Below are positions 44,146-52,398 of a stretch of 64,000 nucleotides of DNA, piece after piece. Position numbers and translations under genes: made by a program. The notes under the pieces were generated by a model, which was given only the letters and a program-made list of their open reading frames with translations, was not told the DNA's origin and made no database searches. Within the stretch, counting starts at the first letter, position 1. Every line of letters starts with the position of its first letter. Where the stretch lies: NCBI RefSeq assembly GCF_002295115.1, contig NZ_NSFV01000001.1:62001-126000 (forward strand), given 5' to 3'. The stretch comes from Mesorhizobium sp. WSM4311 (GTDB taxonomy: Bacteria > Pseudomonadota > Alphaproteobacteria > Rhizobiales > Rhizobiaceae).

Positions 44146-45207
44146 ATGGCTGACATCGTTTTTCGCAATGTAACCAAGCACTACGGCAACACACTCGCGG
44201 TCGACGATGCCTCGTTCATCGTCAACGATAACGAGTTCTTCTGCTTCTTCGGGCCGCCACTGTCCGGCAAGTCGACGATGCTGCGCCTGGTGCTTGGACT
44301 GGAGAGGCCGGACGCCGGCGAAATCCTGATCGGCGGCAGACCGGTCAACGCGGTGTCGCCGGCCGATCGCAATGTGGCGATGGTGTTCCAGAACCTCGCG
44401 CTGTTCCCGCATATGAGCGCGCGCGACAATGTCCGCTTCCCGCTGGTCGAGCGCAAAGTCGCCGAGGCAAAGATCGAAAGGCGGGTGGCCGATGTCGCGG
44501 CCAAGCTGCATATCGGCCACATCCTGCACAAGCCGCCGGCGCAGCTCTCGGGCGGCGAGCGGCAGCGCGTGGCGATCGCGCGTGCGCTTGTGCGCGACCC
44601 GAACGCCTATCTGATGGACGACCCGATCTCGGCGCTCGATGCGCGGCTGCGCGAGGAGACGCGTGTCGAGCTGAAGCGCATCCAGCGCGAGCTCGGCAAG
44701 ACGCTGATCTATGTCACCCACGACCAGGAAGAGGCGATGTCGGTCGCCGACCGCATCGCCATACTGGACAATGGCAAGATCAGGCAGATCGGCGCGCCCG
44801 CTGAGATCTATGACCGTCCGGCGAGCACCTATGTGGCGCGGCTGCTCGGTTCGCCCATGATGAATATACTGAAATCCGCACGGGGCGAGGGCGGCGTCGA
44901 AGCCGCCGAAGGCACAATCCGGATTGCCGACAAGGCTGCCCCCGTTGATGCCGTCGAGATTGGGCTCAGGCCGGAGGATATCAAGGTCAGGCCGTGGGCG
45001 GATGGCGGCCAGGGCCGGCCGGCGCGGGTGTTCGAGGTCGAGCCGCTTGGTGGTTACACCGTCGTGACACTCGCCGCCGGGCAGGCGCGGCTGAAGGCGC
45101 TGTTGCGCGGCCAGCCCGACATCAAGCCCGACGCCATGGTGGCGATTTTCTGCGAGCCCGCCCGCGTGCATTATTTCGGGCAAAGCGGAGGCGCGCTGGT
45201 GAGATGA
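44146..45207 (+). CDS. ABC ATPase 2 with Walker B Glu-to-Asp change
   Basis: A 353-residue MalK/UgpC-type ATPase. Walker A FFGPPLSGKST (GPPLSGKST, 36-44), canonical signature LSGGERQRVAIARA (134 onward), His192 in YVTHDQEE. Walker B reads YLMDDP (155-160): the catalytic glutamate at 159 is aspartate. The defect is complementary to ATPase 1, so the two most likely work as a heterodimer with one competent site. A stretch of TOBE-like sequence completes the C-terminus. Confidence 0.9.
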   Translation: MADIVFRNVTKHYGNTLAVDDASFIVNDNEFFCFFGPPLSGKSTMLRLVLGLERPDAGEILIGGRPVNAVSPADRNVAMVFQNLALFPHMSARDNVRFPLVERKVAEAKIERRVADVAAKLHIGHILHKPPAQLSGGERQRVAIARALVRDPNAYLMDDPISALDARLREETRVELKRIQRELGKTLIYVTHDQEEAMSVADRIAILDNGKIRQIGAPAEIYDRPASTYVARLLGSPMMNILKSARGEGGVEAAEGTIRIADKAAPVDAVEIGLRPEDIKVRPWADGGQGRPARVFEVEPLGGYTVVTLAAGQARLKALLRGQPDIKPDAMVAIFCEPARVHYFGQSGGALVR

Positions 45208-45242
45208 TTGCAGCCGCGAGGACAGAATTTCGGGAGGAAGAC

Positions 45243-46328
45243 ATGGCAGGCAAAGGCTTCGAGCCGGATGTGAAGATCCGCACGAAAGAATACAGGATCG
45301 GCTGCGTCGGCGCCGGCATGATCATGGCCGAGTGCCATCTTGCCGCCTACAAGGAGGCCGGGTTTCCGGTCGTTGCGATCGCCTCGCGCACGCGGCCGAA
45401 TGCGCAAAAGGTCGCCACGCGCTGGGGGATCCCGACCGTGCACGACACGCCGGAACAGCTGATCGAGAATGCAAACGTCGAGATCATCGACCTGGCCTTT
45501 CCGCCCGACCTGCAGCCGGCGCTGATTCGCCACGCGCTGAAGCAGAAGCACATCAAGGCGATCATGGCGCAGAAGCCCTTGGCGCTGTCGGTCGAGGAAG
45601 CCGTCAAGCTGCGCGACGAGGCGGCGAAGGCCGGCAAGGTCCTCTCGGTCAATCAGAACATGCGCTACGACCAGTCGATGCGCGTCCTGAAGCAGATTAT
45701 CGACAGCGGCGCGCTGGGCGACATCGTCTTCGCGCAGATCGATATGCACGCGATCCCGCACTGGCAAACGTTTCTCGAGGATTACGACCGGTTGACCCTC
45801 GCCAATATGAGCGTGCACCATCTCGACGTGCTGCGTTTCCTGTTCGGCGATCCCGATGAGATCACGACAGTCACGCGGAAAGACCCACGCACGACATTCG
45901 ACCATCTGGATGGCATCACCGTCTCGACGCTGCGTTTCCCGTCCGGCGTGCTCGCGGTTTCGCTGGAGGATGTCTGGTCCGGTCCGCGCCAGGAAGGCTA
46001 CAAGGACGACCAGCACATCAACTGGCGCGTCGATGGCACCAAGGGTGTCGCCAAGGGCACGATCGGCTGGCCGACGGGCGCTGCCTCGACGTTGACCTAT
46101 GCTTCGGCCGAGACCACTGGCGGCGAATGGGTCAGCCCAAGCTGGGAGACGATGTGGTTCCCGCATGCCTTTATCGGCGTCATGGAGCAGCTGCAGCACG
46201 CGGTGAAGACCGGTACGCCGCCGGCGCTGTCCGTCGCCGACAACGTCAAGACCATGGCGCTCGTCGAGGCAGGCTACCGCTCGATGGCATCGAGGCGCAC
46301 GGTCAAGCTTTCCGAAATCGCTATCTGA
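45243..46328 (+). CDS. Gfo/Idh/MocA-family dehydrogenase
   Basis: A 361-residue NAD(P)-dependent oxidoreductase. Rossmann motif RIGCVGAGMIMAECHLAAYK (about 20-39), the EKP-type motif as AQKPLAL (about 112-118; Gln for Glu), and a C-terminal alpha/beta substrate domain with NMSVHHLDVLRFLFGDPDE. The family oxidises sugars, inositols and rhizopine (MocA). Start 45243 has GGGAGGAAGAC. In the operon with transporter and TIM-barrel isomerase. Confidence 0.92.
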   Translation: MAGKGFEPDVKIRTKEYRIGCVGAGMIMAECHLAAYKEAGFPVVAIASRTRPNAQKVATRWGIPTVHDTPEQLIENANVEIIDLAFPPDLQPALIRHALKQKHIKAIMAQKPLALSVEEAVKLRDEAAKAGKVLSVNQNMRYDQSMRVLKQIIDSGALGDIVFAQIDMHAIPHWQTFLEDYDRLTLANMSVHHLDVLRFLFGDPDEITTVTRKDPRTTFDHLDGITVSTLRFPSGVLAVSLEDVWSGPRQEGYKDDQHINWRVDGTKGVAKGTIGWPTGAASTLTYASAETTGGEWVSPSWETMWFPHAFIGVMEQLQHAVKTGTPPALSVADNVKTMALVEAGYRSMASRRTVKLSEIAI

Positions 46329-46384
46329 TCACCGCAACTGAAACACCAGATAATTGAATCGCTTACAGGGAGGAATTCAAGATC

Positions 46385-47299
46385 ATGATGCAGGCAGGCA
46401 TTTTTACGGGCTATTTCCCGTACAGCCTCGAAGAGACGGCGAAGAAGATCCGCGGTCTTGGTTTCAACACGGTGCAGCTCGACCTCCACTTCAAGGATGT
46501 CGACCTGTCGGCCGGGCAGATCACCAAGGACAAGGCCAAGAAGGTGCGTGATGTTTTCCGCGACCACAACTTGCCGGTCTGCTGCGTGTCGGGCTACACC
46601 AACATCATCCATCCCGACAAAGCGGAGCGCGACAAGCGCGTGGGCTATCTCAAGGAGATCATCCGCAACGCTCGCCATTTCGGCTCGCCTTACGTGATCT
46701 CGGAGACCGGCACCTACAACACCGAGTCCGACTGGGTGCATCACCCCAAGAACAAGACCGAGGAGGGGTTCGAGGAATGCCGCAAGGTGATCGCGGACCT
46801 CGCCCAGACGGCTTACGACCACGGCGCGGTGTTCCTGCTTGAAACCTATGTCAACAACGTCGTCGGCTCGGTCGAGGAGACGGTGAAGATGTTCGCGCAG
46901 GTCGACCATCCCGGCCTCGGCCTGTTGATGGACCCGACCAACTATTTCGAGACGCACAACATCGACAGGATGGACCAGATCCTCAACCAGGTGTTCGACA
47001 CGCTGACCGACAAGATCAAGATCGCGCATGCCAAGGACGTCAAGCGCTCGGGCGACGACAAGTCGGAGAAGCACGCCGATATCGGCGACGCCGATGCGAT
47101 GGAAAGCCACACGTTCCGGGGCGTCGGTGAGATCGAGTTGCCGGCGCCTGGCCTCGGCTCGCTGAACTACGACCTCTACCTCAAGCGGCTGGCGGAAAAG
47201 CACCCGAACATCCCGGTCATCATCGAGCATCTGTCGGAAGACGACGTGCCGCGCGCCAAGAAATTCCTCGACGGGAAGTTCCGCGCCAACGGTCTGTGA
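46385..47299 (+). CDS. Sugar phosphate isomerase/epimerase (TIM barrel, AP endonuclease 2 fold)
   Basis: A 304-residue xylose-isomerase-like TIM-barrel protein, of the same fold as IolE/MocC. Metal ligands suggested by the Glu in AVFLLETYVNNVVG, the DPTNYFETHN region, AHAKDVKRSG (HAKD) and the terminal IIEHLSEDDVPRAKKFLDG. Likely isomerises or dehydrates the product of the Gfo/Idh enzyme. GGGAGG lies 11 bases upstream. Confidence 0.9.
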   Translation: MMQAGIFTGYFPYSLEETAKKIRGLGFNTVQLDLHFKDVDLSAGQITKDKAKKVRDVFRDHNLPVCCVSGYTNIIHPDKAERDKRVGYLKEIIRNARHFGSPYVISETGTYNTESDWVHHPKNKTEEGFEECRKVIADLAQTAYDHGAVFLLETYVNNVVGSVEETVKMFAQVDHPGLGLLMDPTNYFETHNIDRMDQILNQVFDTLTDKIKIAHAKDVKRSGDDKSEKHADIGDADAMESHTFRGVGEIELPAPGLGSLNYDLYLKRLAEKHPNIPVIIEHLSEDDVPRAKKFLDGKFRANGL

Positions 47300-47356
47300 A
47301 GGCCGTTAGTGCCGCCGATTGAAGGGACGACAGTGCAGTGAAGAAGCGGCCGTGAC

Positions 47357-48538
47357 ATGGTAGAGCTTTACGGCAAGACGCTGTCGCGAAGGCAGGTGGC
47401 GGAGCGCTCCGGCCTGCTGTCGCAATTCGCCGGTGTGCGGCTCATGACGCTTGGCGACGGCGTGGAGCGCGGCATCCGCATGTTGGAGTTCCGCACCGGC
47501 TCGGGCCTGCGCTTCACCTCGCTGGTCGACCGCGCACTCGACATCGCCGATTGCGACTTCAAGGGCCAGGCGATCGGCTGGCATTCCCCGAGCGGCTTCC
47601 GCCATCCCGGGCTGCACGACTATGAGGGTGAAAGCGGGCTCGCCTGGGCGCGCTCCTTTTCCGGCCTGCTCGTCACCTGCGGCCTCGACCACATATTGGG
47701 CCGCGAAGAAGTGCCGGCCGAAAACTACAACTACCCCGGCAAGAAAACCATCATCCATTCGCTGCACGGTCGCGTCGGCACCATCCCGGCGCGGCTAACC
47801 GGCTATGGCGAAAGCTGGGATGGCGACCGCTGCGTGCTGTGGGCCGAAGGCATCGTCCAGCAGTCGGCGGTGTTCGGCGAGGACCTGCATCTCATCCGTC
47901 GTATCGAGGCCGATGTCGGCGGCAACGAGGTCCGGCTTTTCGACCGTGTCGTCAACCATGGCTTCAACCGCACGCCGCACATGTATTTCTACCATGTCAA
48001 TGTCAGCCATCCCTTACTCGACCAGGGCTCGCGCTATCTGGCGCCAATCCGCGACGTGGTGTGGGCCGGTCATGCCGGCGAGCGCTACGAGGCGCAGAAG
48101 GTCGGCTACCGCACCATGCCGGAACCGCGATTGGGGTTCAGCGAGCAGGTGTGGCAGCATGAGATGGGCGCCGACGCAAAGGGCGAGGTGCCTGTTGCCG
48201 TGGTCAACGACCGGCTCGGTCTGGGCTTCGAAGTGGTGACGCGCAAGGATCAATTGCCTTGCGCCTATCAATGGCAGAATTTCCAGGCCGGCCAGTATGC
48301 GCTGGGCATCGAGCCTTCGACCCATCATGTGCTTGGCGATCTCGCCGCCCGCGACCGCGGCGAGATGATCTGGCTGGAGCATGGCGAAGCCCGGGCCTAT
48401 AACACAGTGTTCCGGGCGCTCGACGGTGCTGGTGAGATTGCCGCGGCCGAAGGCAGGATCGCGGCCATCGCCCGCCAGCCCGAGCAGGATTATCCTCAGC
48501 CCTCCGGCAATTTCCCAAGCCTGGCGGGCAAGGCGTGA
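47357..48538 (+). CDS. DUF4432 (aldose-1-epimerase-like) protein
   Basis: A 393-residue beta-sandwich of the galactose-mutarotase superfamily, DUF4432. Seen: RGIRMLEFRTGSGLRFTSLV, DRALDIADCDFKGQAIGW, SFSGLLVTCGLDHI, HSLHGRVGTIPARL, FYHVNVSHPLLDQGSRY and the final IEPSTHHVLGDLAARDRGEM. Such proteins may interconvert anomers or isomers of the transported sugar. Located between isomerase and oxygenase genes. Confidence 0.88.
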   Translation: MVELYGKTLSRRQVAERSGLLSQFAGVRLMTLGDGVERGIRMLEFRTGSGLRFTSLVDRALDIADCDFKGQAIGWHSPSGFRHPGLHDYEGESGLAWARSFSGLLVTCGLDHILGREEVPAENYNYPGKKTIIHSLHGRVGTIPARLTGYGESWDGDRCVLWAEGIVQQSAVFGEDLHLIRRIEADVGGNEVRLFDRVVNHGFNRTPHMYFYHVNVSHPLLDQGSRYLAPIRDVVWAGHAGERYEAQKVGYRTMPEPRLGFSEQVWQHEMGADAKGEVPVAVVNDRLGLGFEVVTRKDQLPCAYQWQNFQAGQYALGIEPSTHHVLGDLAARDRGEMIWLEHGEARAYNTVFRALDGAGEIAAAEGRIAAIARQPEQDYPQPSGNFPSLAGKA

Positions 48539-48614
48539 GCGCAACATTTGTCCCAAGCAAGCCCTCCGGCCGGCGGACCGGATTGCCAGCGGTGCATGAC
48601 GATTGGAGGTCGAT

Positions 48615-49706
48615 GTGACGACGATGGCAAAAAAGCGCGATTACAGCCTGGTCGGCGAAAGCACGCGCAGGGCGATCGAGACCGGCCTGGCCTCGGCCGA
48701 ATGGTATCACACCGACGTGCCGCGCAAGGCGATGAAGGAATTGATGCAGCGCTCGGACGGTCCGGCGATCCGCGACACCGTCATCTGGCTCGCCGCCATC
48801 GTCGGCTCGGCGGCTGGCATCGTCTGGTTCTGGGGCTCGTGGTGGGTGGTGCCGTTCCTGTTCGTCTATGGCGTGCTCTACGGCTCGTCGAGCGACTCGC
48901 GCTGGCACGAATGCGGCCATGGCACGGCCTTCCGCACGCGCTGGATGAACGATGTCGTCTACCACATCGCCTCCTTCATGCTGATGCGCAATCCCGTGCA
49001 ATGGCGCTGGAGCCATGCCCGCCACCACACCGACACCATCATCGTCGGCCGCGACGCCGAGATCGCGGTCATGCGCCCGCCGGACCTGTTGAAGGCGGCG
49101 CTGGCCTTCACCGGCATTCTCGATTTCCGTTATTCGCTGCCGACGCTGGTGCGCCAGGCCTTCGGCAGCCTGTCGGAGGAGGAGAAGAGCTACATCCCCG
49201 AGATGGAACAGCACAAGGCTGTCGTCGCCGCCCGCTGGCACATGGCCGTGTACATTGCGACGATCGCTTCCGCGATCGCGCTGGGGTCATGGATCCCGTT
49301 GGTGCTGGTCGGCCTGCCACGCCTTTACGGCACCTGGCACATGGTGACGACCGGCCTGCTGCAGCATATTGGGCTGGCCGACAATGTCGTCGACCACCGG
49401 CTCAACACCCGCACCGTCTACATGAACCCGATCAGCCGCTTCATCTACTGGAACATGAACTACCATGTCGAACATCACATGTTCCCGATGGTGCCGTATC
49501 ACGCGCTGCCCAGGCTGCATGAGTTGATCAAACACGACCTGCCGGAGCCGAACCCGTCGATGTGGCATGCCTATCGCGAGGTCTGGCCGGTGCTGCTCAG
49601 GCAGCTGAAATACGAGGATTCTTATCTCAAGCGCGAACTGCCGCCGACGGCCAGGCCCTATCGCGGCGAGTTCCACGAGGTCGATATGTCGGCTGCGGCC
49701 GAATAG
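48615..49706 (+). CDS. Fatty-acid-desaturase-like di-iron oxygenase (MocD-like)
   Basis: A 363-residue membrane-bound di-iron enzyme. Three histidine boxes: H98-ECGH, H134-ARHH and HVEHH near residue 283; hydrophobic segments at about 57-95 and 200-235. GTG 48615 follows GGAGG by 5 bases, better than ATG 48624. The next gene encodes a Rieske ferredoxin. This gene pair matches mocD/mocE of rhizopine catabolism, where MocD is a hydrocarbon-oxygenase-like demethylase. It probably oxidises, perhaps O- or N-demethylates, the imported compound (inference). Confidence 0.88.
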   Translation: MTTMAKKRDYSLVGESTRRAIETGLASAEWYHTDVPRKAMKELMQRSDGPAIRDTVIWLAAIVGSAAGIVWFWGSWWVVPFLFVYGVLYGSSSDSRWHECGHGTAFRTRWMNDVVYHIASFMLMRNPVQWRWSHARHHTDTIIVGRDAEIAVMRPPDLLKAALAFTGILDFRYSLPTLVRQAFGSLSEEEKSYIPEMEQHKAVVAARWHMAVYIATIASAIALGSWIPLVLVGLPRLYGTWHMVTTGLLQHIGLADNVVDHRLNTRTVYMNPISRFIYWNMNYHVEHHMFPMVPYHALPRLHELIKHDLPEPNPSMWHAYREVWPVLLRQLKYEDSYLKRELPPTARPYRGEFHEVDMSAAAE

Positions 49707-49733
49707 CGATCGCGAATTTTGCAGGAGACCGAG

Positions 49734-50045
49734 ATGGCCGATTGGGTTGAAGCGTGCGCGGTGGATGATGTCGAGGAAGAGGATGTCATCCGCTTCGACC
49801 ATGGCGGCCGCACCTTCGCGGTCTACCGCTCGCCCGATGACGAGTTCTTCGCCACCGACGGCTACTGCACGCATGAGAAGGCGCATCTGGCCGACGGGTT
49901 GGTGATGGACGACATCATCGAATGCCCCAAGCACAATGGCCGCTTCAATTACAAGACAGGTGCCGCCAAGGGCGCGCCGGTCTGCGTCAATCTCGTGACC
50001 TATCCGGTGAAGATCGAGGCCGGTAAGGTGATGATCCAGATTTGA
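49734..50045 (+). CDS. Rieske [2Fe-2S] ferredoxin (MocE-like)
   Basis: A 103-residue Rieske ferredoxin: YCTHEKAHLADG gives Cys45 and His47, and ECPKHNGRF gives Cys64 and His67, the CxH...CxxH ligand set. It should pass electrons to the di-iron oxygenase encoded just upstream (27-base gap). Its reductase is not in this window. Start follows GCAGGAGACCGAG. Confidence 0.92.
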   Translation: MADWVEACAVDDVEEEDVIRFDHGGRTFAVYRSPDDEFFATDGYCTHEKAHLADGLVMDDIIECPKHNGRFNYKTGAAKGAPVCVNLVTYPVKIEAGKVMIQI

Positions 50046-50085
50046 CGCGCGGCAACCGATCCAGCATCACAAAGGGGACGCTTTA

Positions 50086-50889
50086 ATGAGCCGAAAGAGA
50101 CCGACCGTCGCCGATCTGCGGGCGATGAAGGGCAAGCGTCAGCTGACCATGCTGCGCGTGCTCAACCTGGATGAGGCGGAGGCCGCCGAGCGGGCAGGGG
50201 TCGATATCGTCTCGGTGCCACCCGAATTGGTGCTCAACCCGCAATATCGCGATGCCGCGCCCAGCCTGTTCACCATGCCGGGCGAGAATTTCTTCGAGAT
50301 CGGCACGGCGGATGATTTCGTGCGCTGGGCCTTCCGGCTCTACAAGGCAAGCGCCGACGCGGTCTATTGCAGCGCCGGCTACGCCACCATCAAGCGCATG
50401 GCGGACGATGCCATCCCCGTCATCGGCCATGTCGGCCTCATTCCGTCGCGCGCCACCTGGACCGGCGGCTTCAAGGCGGTCGGCAAGACCGCCGACACAG
50501 CCATCCAGGTTTTCGAGGCGGTGAAACAGCTGGAGGCCGCCGGTGCTGTCGGCGCCGAGATCGAAGTGGTGCCGGTCGAGGTGGCCAAGGCGATTTCCGA
50601 GCGCACCTCGCTGATCATGCTGTCGATGGGGGCGGGGACCGGCTGCGACGCGCAATATCTGTTCGCCGACGACATTCTCGGCCAGAACCGGGGCCACATG
50701 CCGCGTCACTCCAAGGTCTATCGCAATTTCGCCGCCGAGTATGACCGGCTGCAGGCGGAGCGGGTGGCGGCGTTCTCCGAATATGTCGCCGACGTCAACA
50801 GCGGCGCCTATCCCGAGGACAGGCACGTCGTGCGCATGGACCCGGCCGAGCTCAGCCTGTTCATGAAAAGGGTAGACGCAAAGAGCTGA
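50086..50889 (+). CDS. PanB-like hydroxymethyltransferase
   Basis: A 267-residue TIM-barrel protein of the ketopantoate hydroxymethyltransferase family: IPVIGHVGLIPSRATWTGGF and EIEVVPVEVAKAISERTSLI, then LSMGAGTGCDAQYLFADDIL match PanB blocks with altered details (SR for PQ after GLIP). PanB adds a hydroxymethyl group from methylene-tetrahydrofolate. Its position after a probable demethylating oxygenase suggests a role in C1 handling or in a carbon-carbon step of the pathway rather than pantothenate synthesis (inference). Good GGGGACG site upstream. Last gene of the operon, convergent with the lyase gene. Confidence 0.82.
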   Translation: MSRKRPTVADLRAMKGKRQLTMLRVLNLDEAEAAERAGVDIVSVPPELVLNPQYRDAAPSLFTMPGENFFEIGTADDFVRWAFRLYKASADAVYCSAGYATIKRMADDAIPVIGHVGLIPSRATWTGGFKAVGKTADTAIQVFEAVKQLEAAGAVGAEIEVVPVEVAKAISERTSLIMLSMGAGTGCDAQYLFADDILGQNRGHMPRHSKVYRNFAAEYDRLQAERVAAFSEYVADVNSGAYPEDRHVVRMDPAELSLFMKRVDAKS

Positions 50890-52398
50890 TTATTCGATTT
50901 CTTTGCTGACCGCCGCAGCGCCTTGCCATGCTCCGTCGGTGAGCATGGCGTGGAGCACCTCGGCGTCGATCCCCAGCGGCCGGTCGTCCTTCAGCATCGA
51001 TACATGCGCGCGCACCGCCGCATAGATCGCGCCAGTGCGCGGCGCCAGCGTCAACCCTTCACGCAGGTCGACGGCCTGGGCGGCGGCCATCAATTCGAAG
51101 GCGATCAGCCGCCGCCACAGCGCGATCATTCCGGCGCATTTCGAAACGGCGAGGGGCGACTGGGTCGCATGGTCCTCGACGCCTTCCGAAACGGGCAGGA
51201 AGTCGAGCATCACCGGATTGGCCTTGTGGCGGATGGCAGCCAGGATCGATGTCGCCGTCTTCTGCAGCGGCACGAAACCGGCCGAGGCGCCGCCGATGGG
51301 CGACAGATATTTGGTCAGACCGTTGCGGCCCGAACCGGTGAGCTGGATGAAGCGGGCAACGCTGGCGGCGGCGCATTGCGCGATGGCCAGGCCGAGCGTC
51401 TCGAAGGCAAGCGAGAGTGAGGCCGTGTGGAAATTGCCGGTCGACATCACCAGTTCATCGTCGCCGATCACCAGCGGGTTGTCGGCAGCGGCGTTGAGTT
51501 CGATCTCGACAGCACTCTTTGCCTGGCCGATTGCCTCGATCAGCGCGCCGTGGATCGACGGCATGCAGCGGATCGACAACGGGTCCTGAATGGTCGTGGG
51601 CGCCGGCATCTCGTCGCGGGCGAGAAGGTCGTGCAAGGCCTTCGCCGCCTCCTGCTGTCCGGCCGCCGGCCGCGCCATCTGCAGGCGCGGATCGAGGATG
51701 GTGCGGTTGGCGCCAAAACCTTCCATGGTCAGCGCGCCGGCCTGCTGCTGCTGGGCGAGCGCCGACAGCGCATCCGTGATCGCGAGGGCGCCGCTGCCGG
51801 CGGAGACGGCCGAGGCGTTGATTAGCGACAGTCCGTCCTTGGGAGCCAGGCTGATCGGGGCGAGGCGGGCCATTATCAGCGCCTTGGCCGCCGGCATGCG
51901 CCGGCCCTGATAGTCGGCTTCGCCTTCGCCGATCAGCAGGCGGGCAAGCGCGGTCATCGGCACGAGGTCGCCGGCGCCGATCGAGCCGAGCGACGGCATC
52001 ACCGGATGGACGCCGGCATTGAGCGCGTCGACCAGAGCAACGAAGACCATGGGCGACAGGCCGGAGCCGCCGGCCGACAGCATCGAGGCGCGGGCGACCA
52101 TGGTGGCCCGCACGGCCTCTACCGGCAGAGTTTCACCGACCGCGCCGCTGCGGCCGTGCAGCAGCTGGCGCTGGAAGGCGCTGGCGTCGCCTTCGACGGA
52201 GGTGCCAAGATTGGCGCCAAGCCCGGTGTTCAGGCCGTAGATCTGCTGGCCTGAGGCGGCGGCCTGGTCGAGCACTTTTCGCGCCTTGTCCAGCCGGCCG
52301 ATGATGTCGGCTCCGATCTCTACCTTGCGCGCCTGGCGGGCGACGGTGGCGACATCACCGACGCTGACGCCGGCTCCGGTGAGGACCAGCGCGCTCAT
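50890..52398 (-). CDS. Histidine/aromatic ammonia-lyase family protein lacking the MIO serine
   Basis: A 502-residue HAL/PAL-fold protein. The tyrosine loop is present (YGLNTGLG, Tyr54), as are NPLVIGDDELVMSTGNFH and the EGVEDHAT motif. The MIO-forming triad Ala-Ser-Gly, normally GSVGASGDL, reads GSIGAGDL at 138-145: one residue is missing and no serine is available, so the MIO cofactor should not form the usual way. Activity other than ammonia elimination, or a different mechanism, is likely. Its start overlaps the ornithine-cyclodeaminase gene stop (ATGA), so the two act together. Confidence 0.88.
   Translation of the reverse strand: MSALVLTGAGVSVGDVATVARQARKVEIGADIIGRLDKARKVLDQAAASGQQIYGLNTGLGANLGTSVEGDASAFQRQLLHGRSGAVGETLPVEAVRATMVARASMLSAGGSGLSPMVFVALVDALNAGVHPVMPSLGSIGAGDLVPMTALARLLIGEGEADYQGRRMPAAKALIMARLAPISLAPKDGLSLINASAVSAGSGALAITDALSALAQQQQAGALTMEGFGANRTILDPRLQMARPAAGQQEAAKALHDLLARDEMPAPTTIQDPLSIRCMPSIHGALIEAIGQAKSAVEIELNAAADNPLVIGDDELVMSTGNFHTASLSLAFETLGLAIAQCAAASVARFIQLTGSGRNGLTKYLSPIGGASAGFVPLQKTATSILAAIRHKANPVMLDFLPVSEGVEDHATQSPLAVSKCAGMIALWRRLIAFELMAAAQAVDLREGLTLAPRTGAIYAAVRAHVSMLKDDRPLGIDAEVLHAMLTDGAWQGAAAVSKEIE

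Noticed and set aside
43960..45183. A 407-codon minus-strand frame
   Set aside because: Antisense to the second ATPase, whose motifs are clear.
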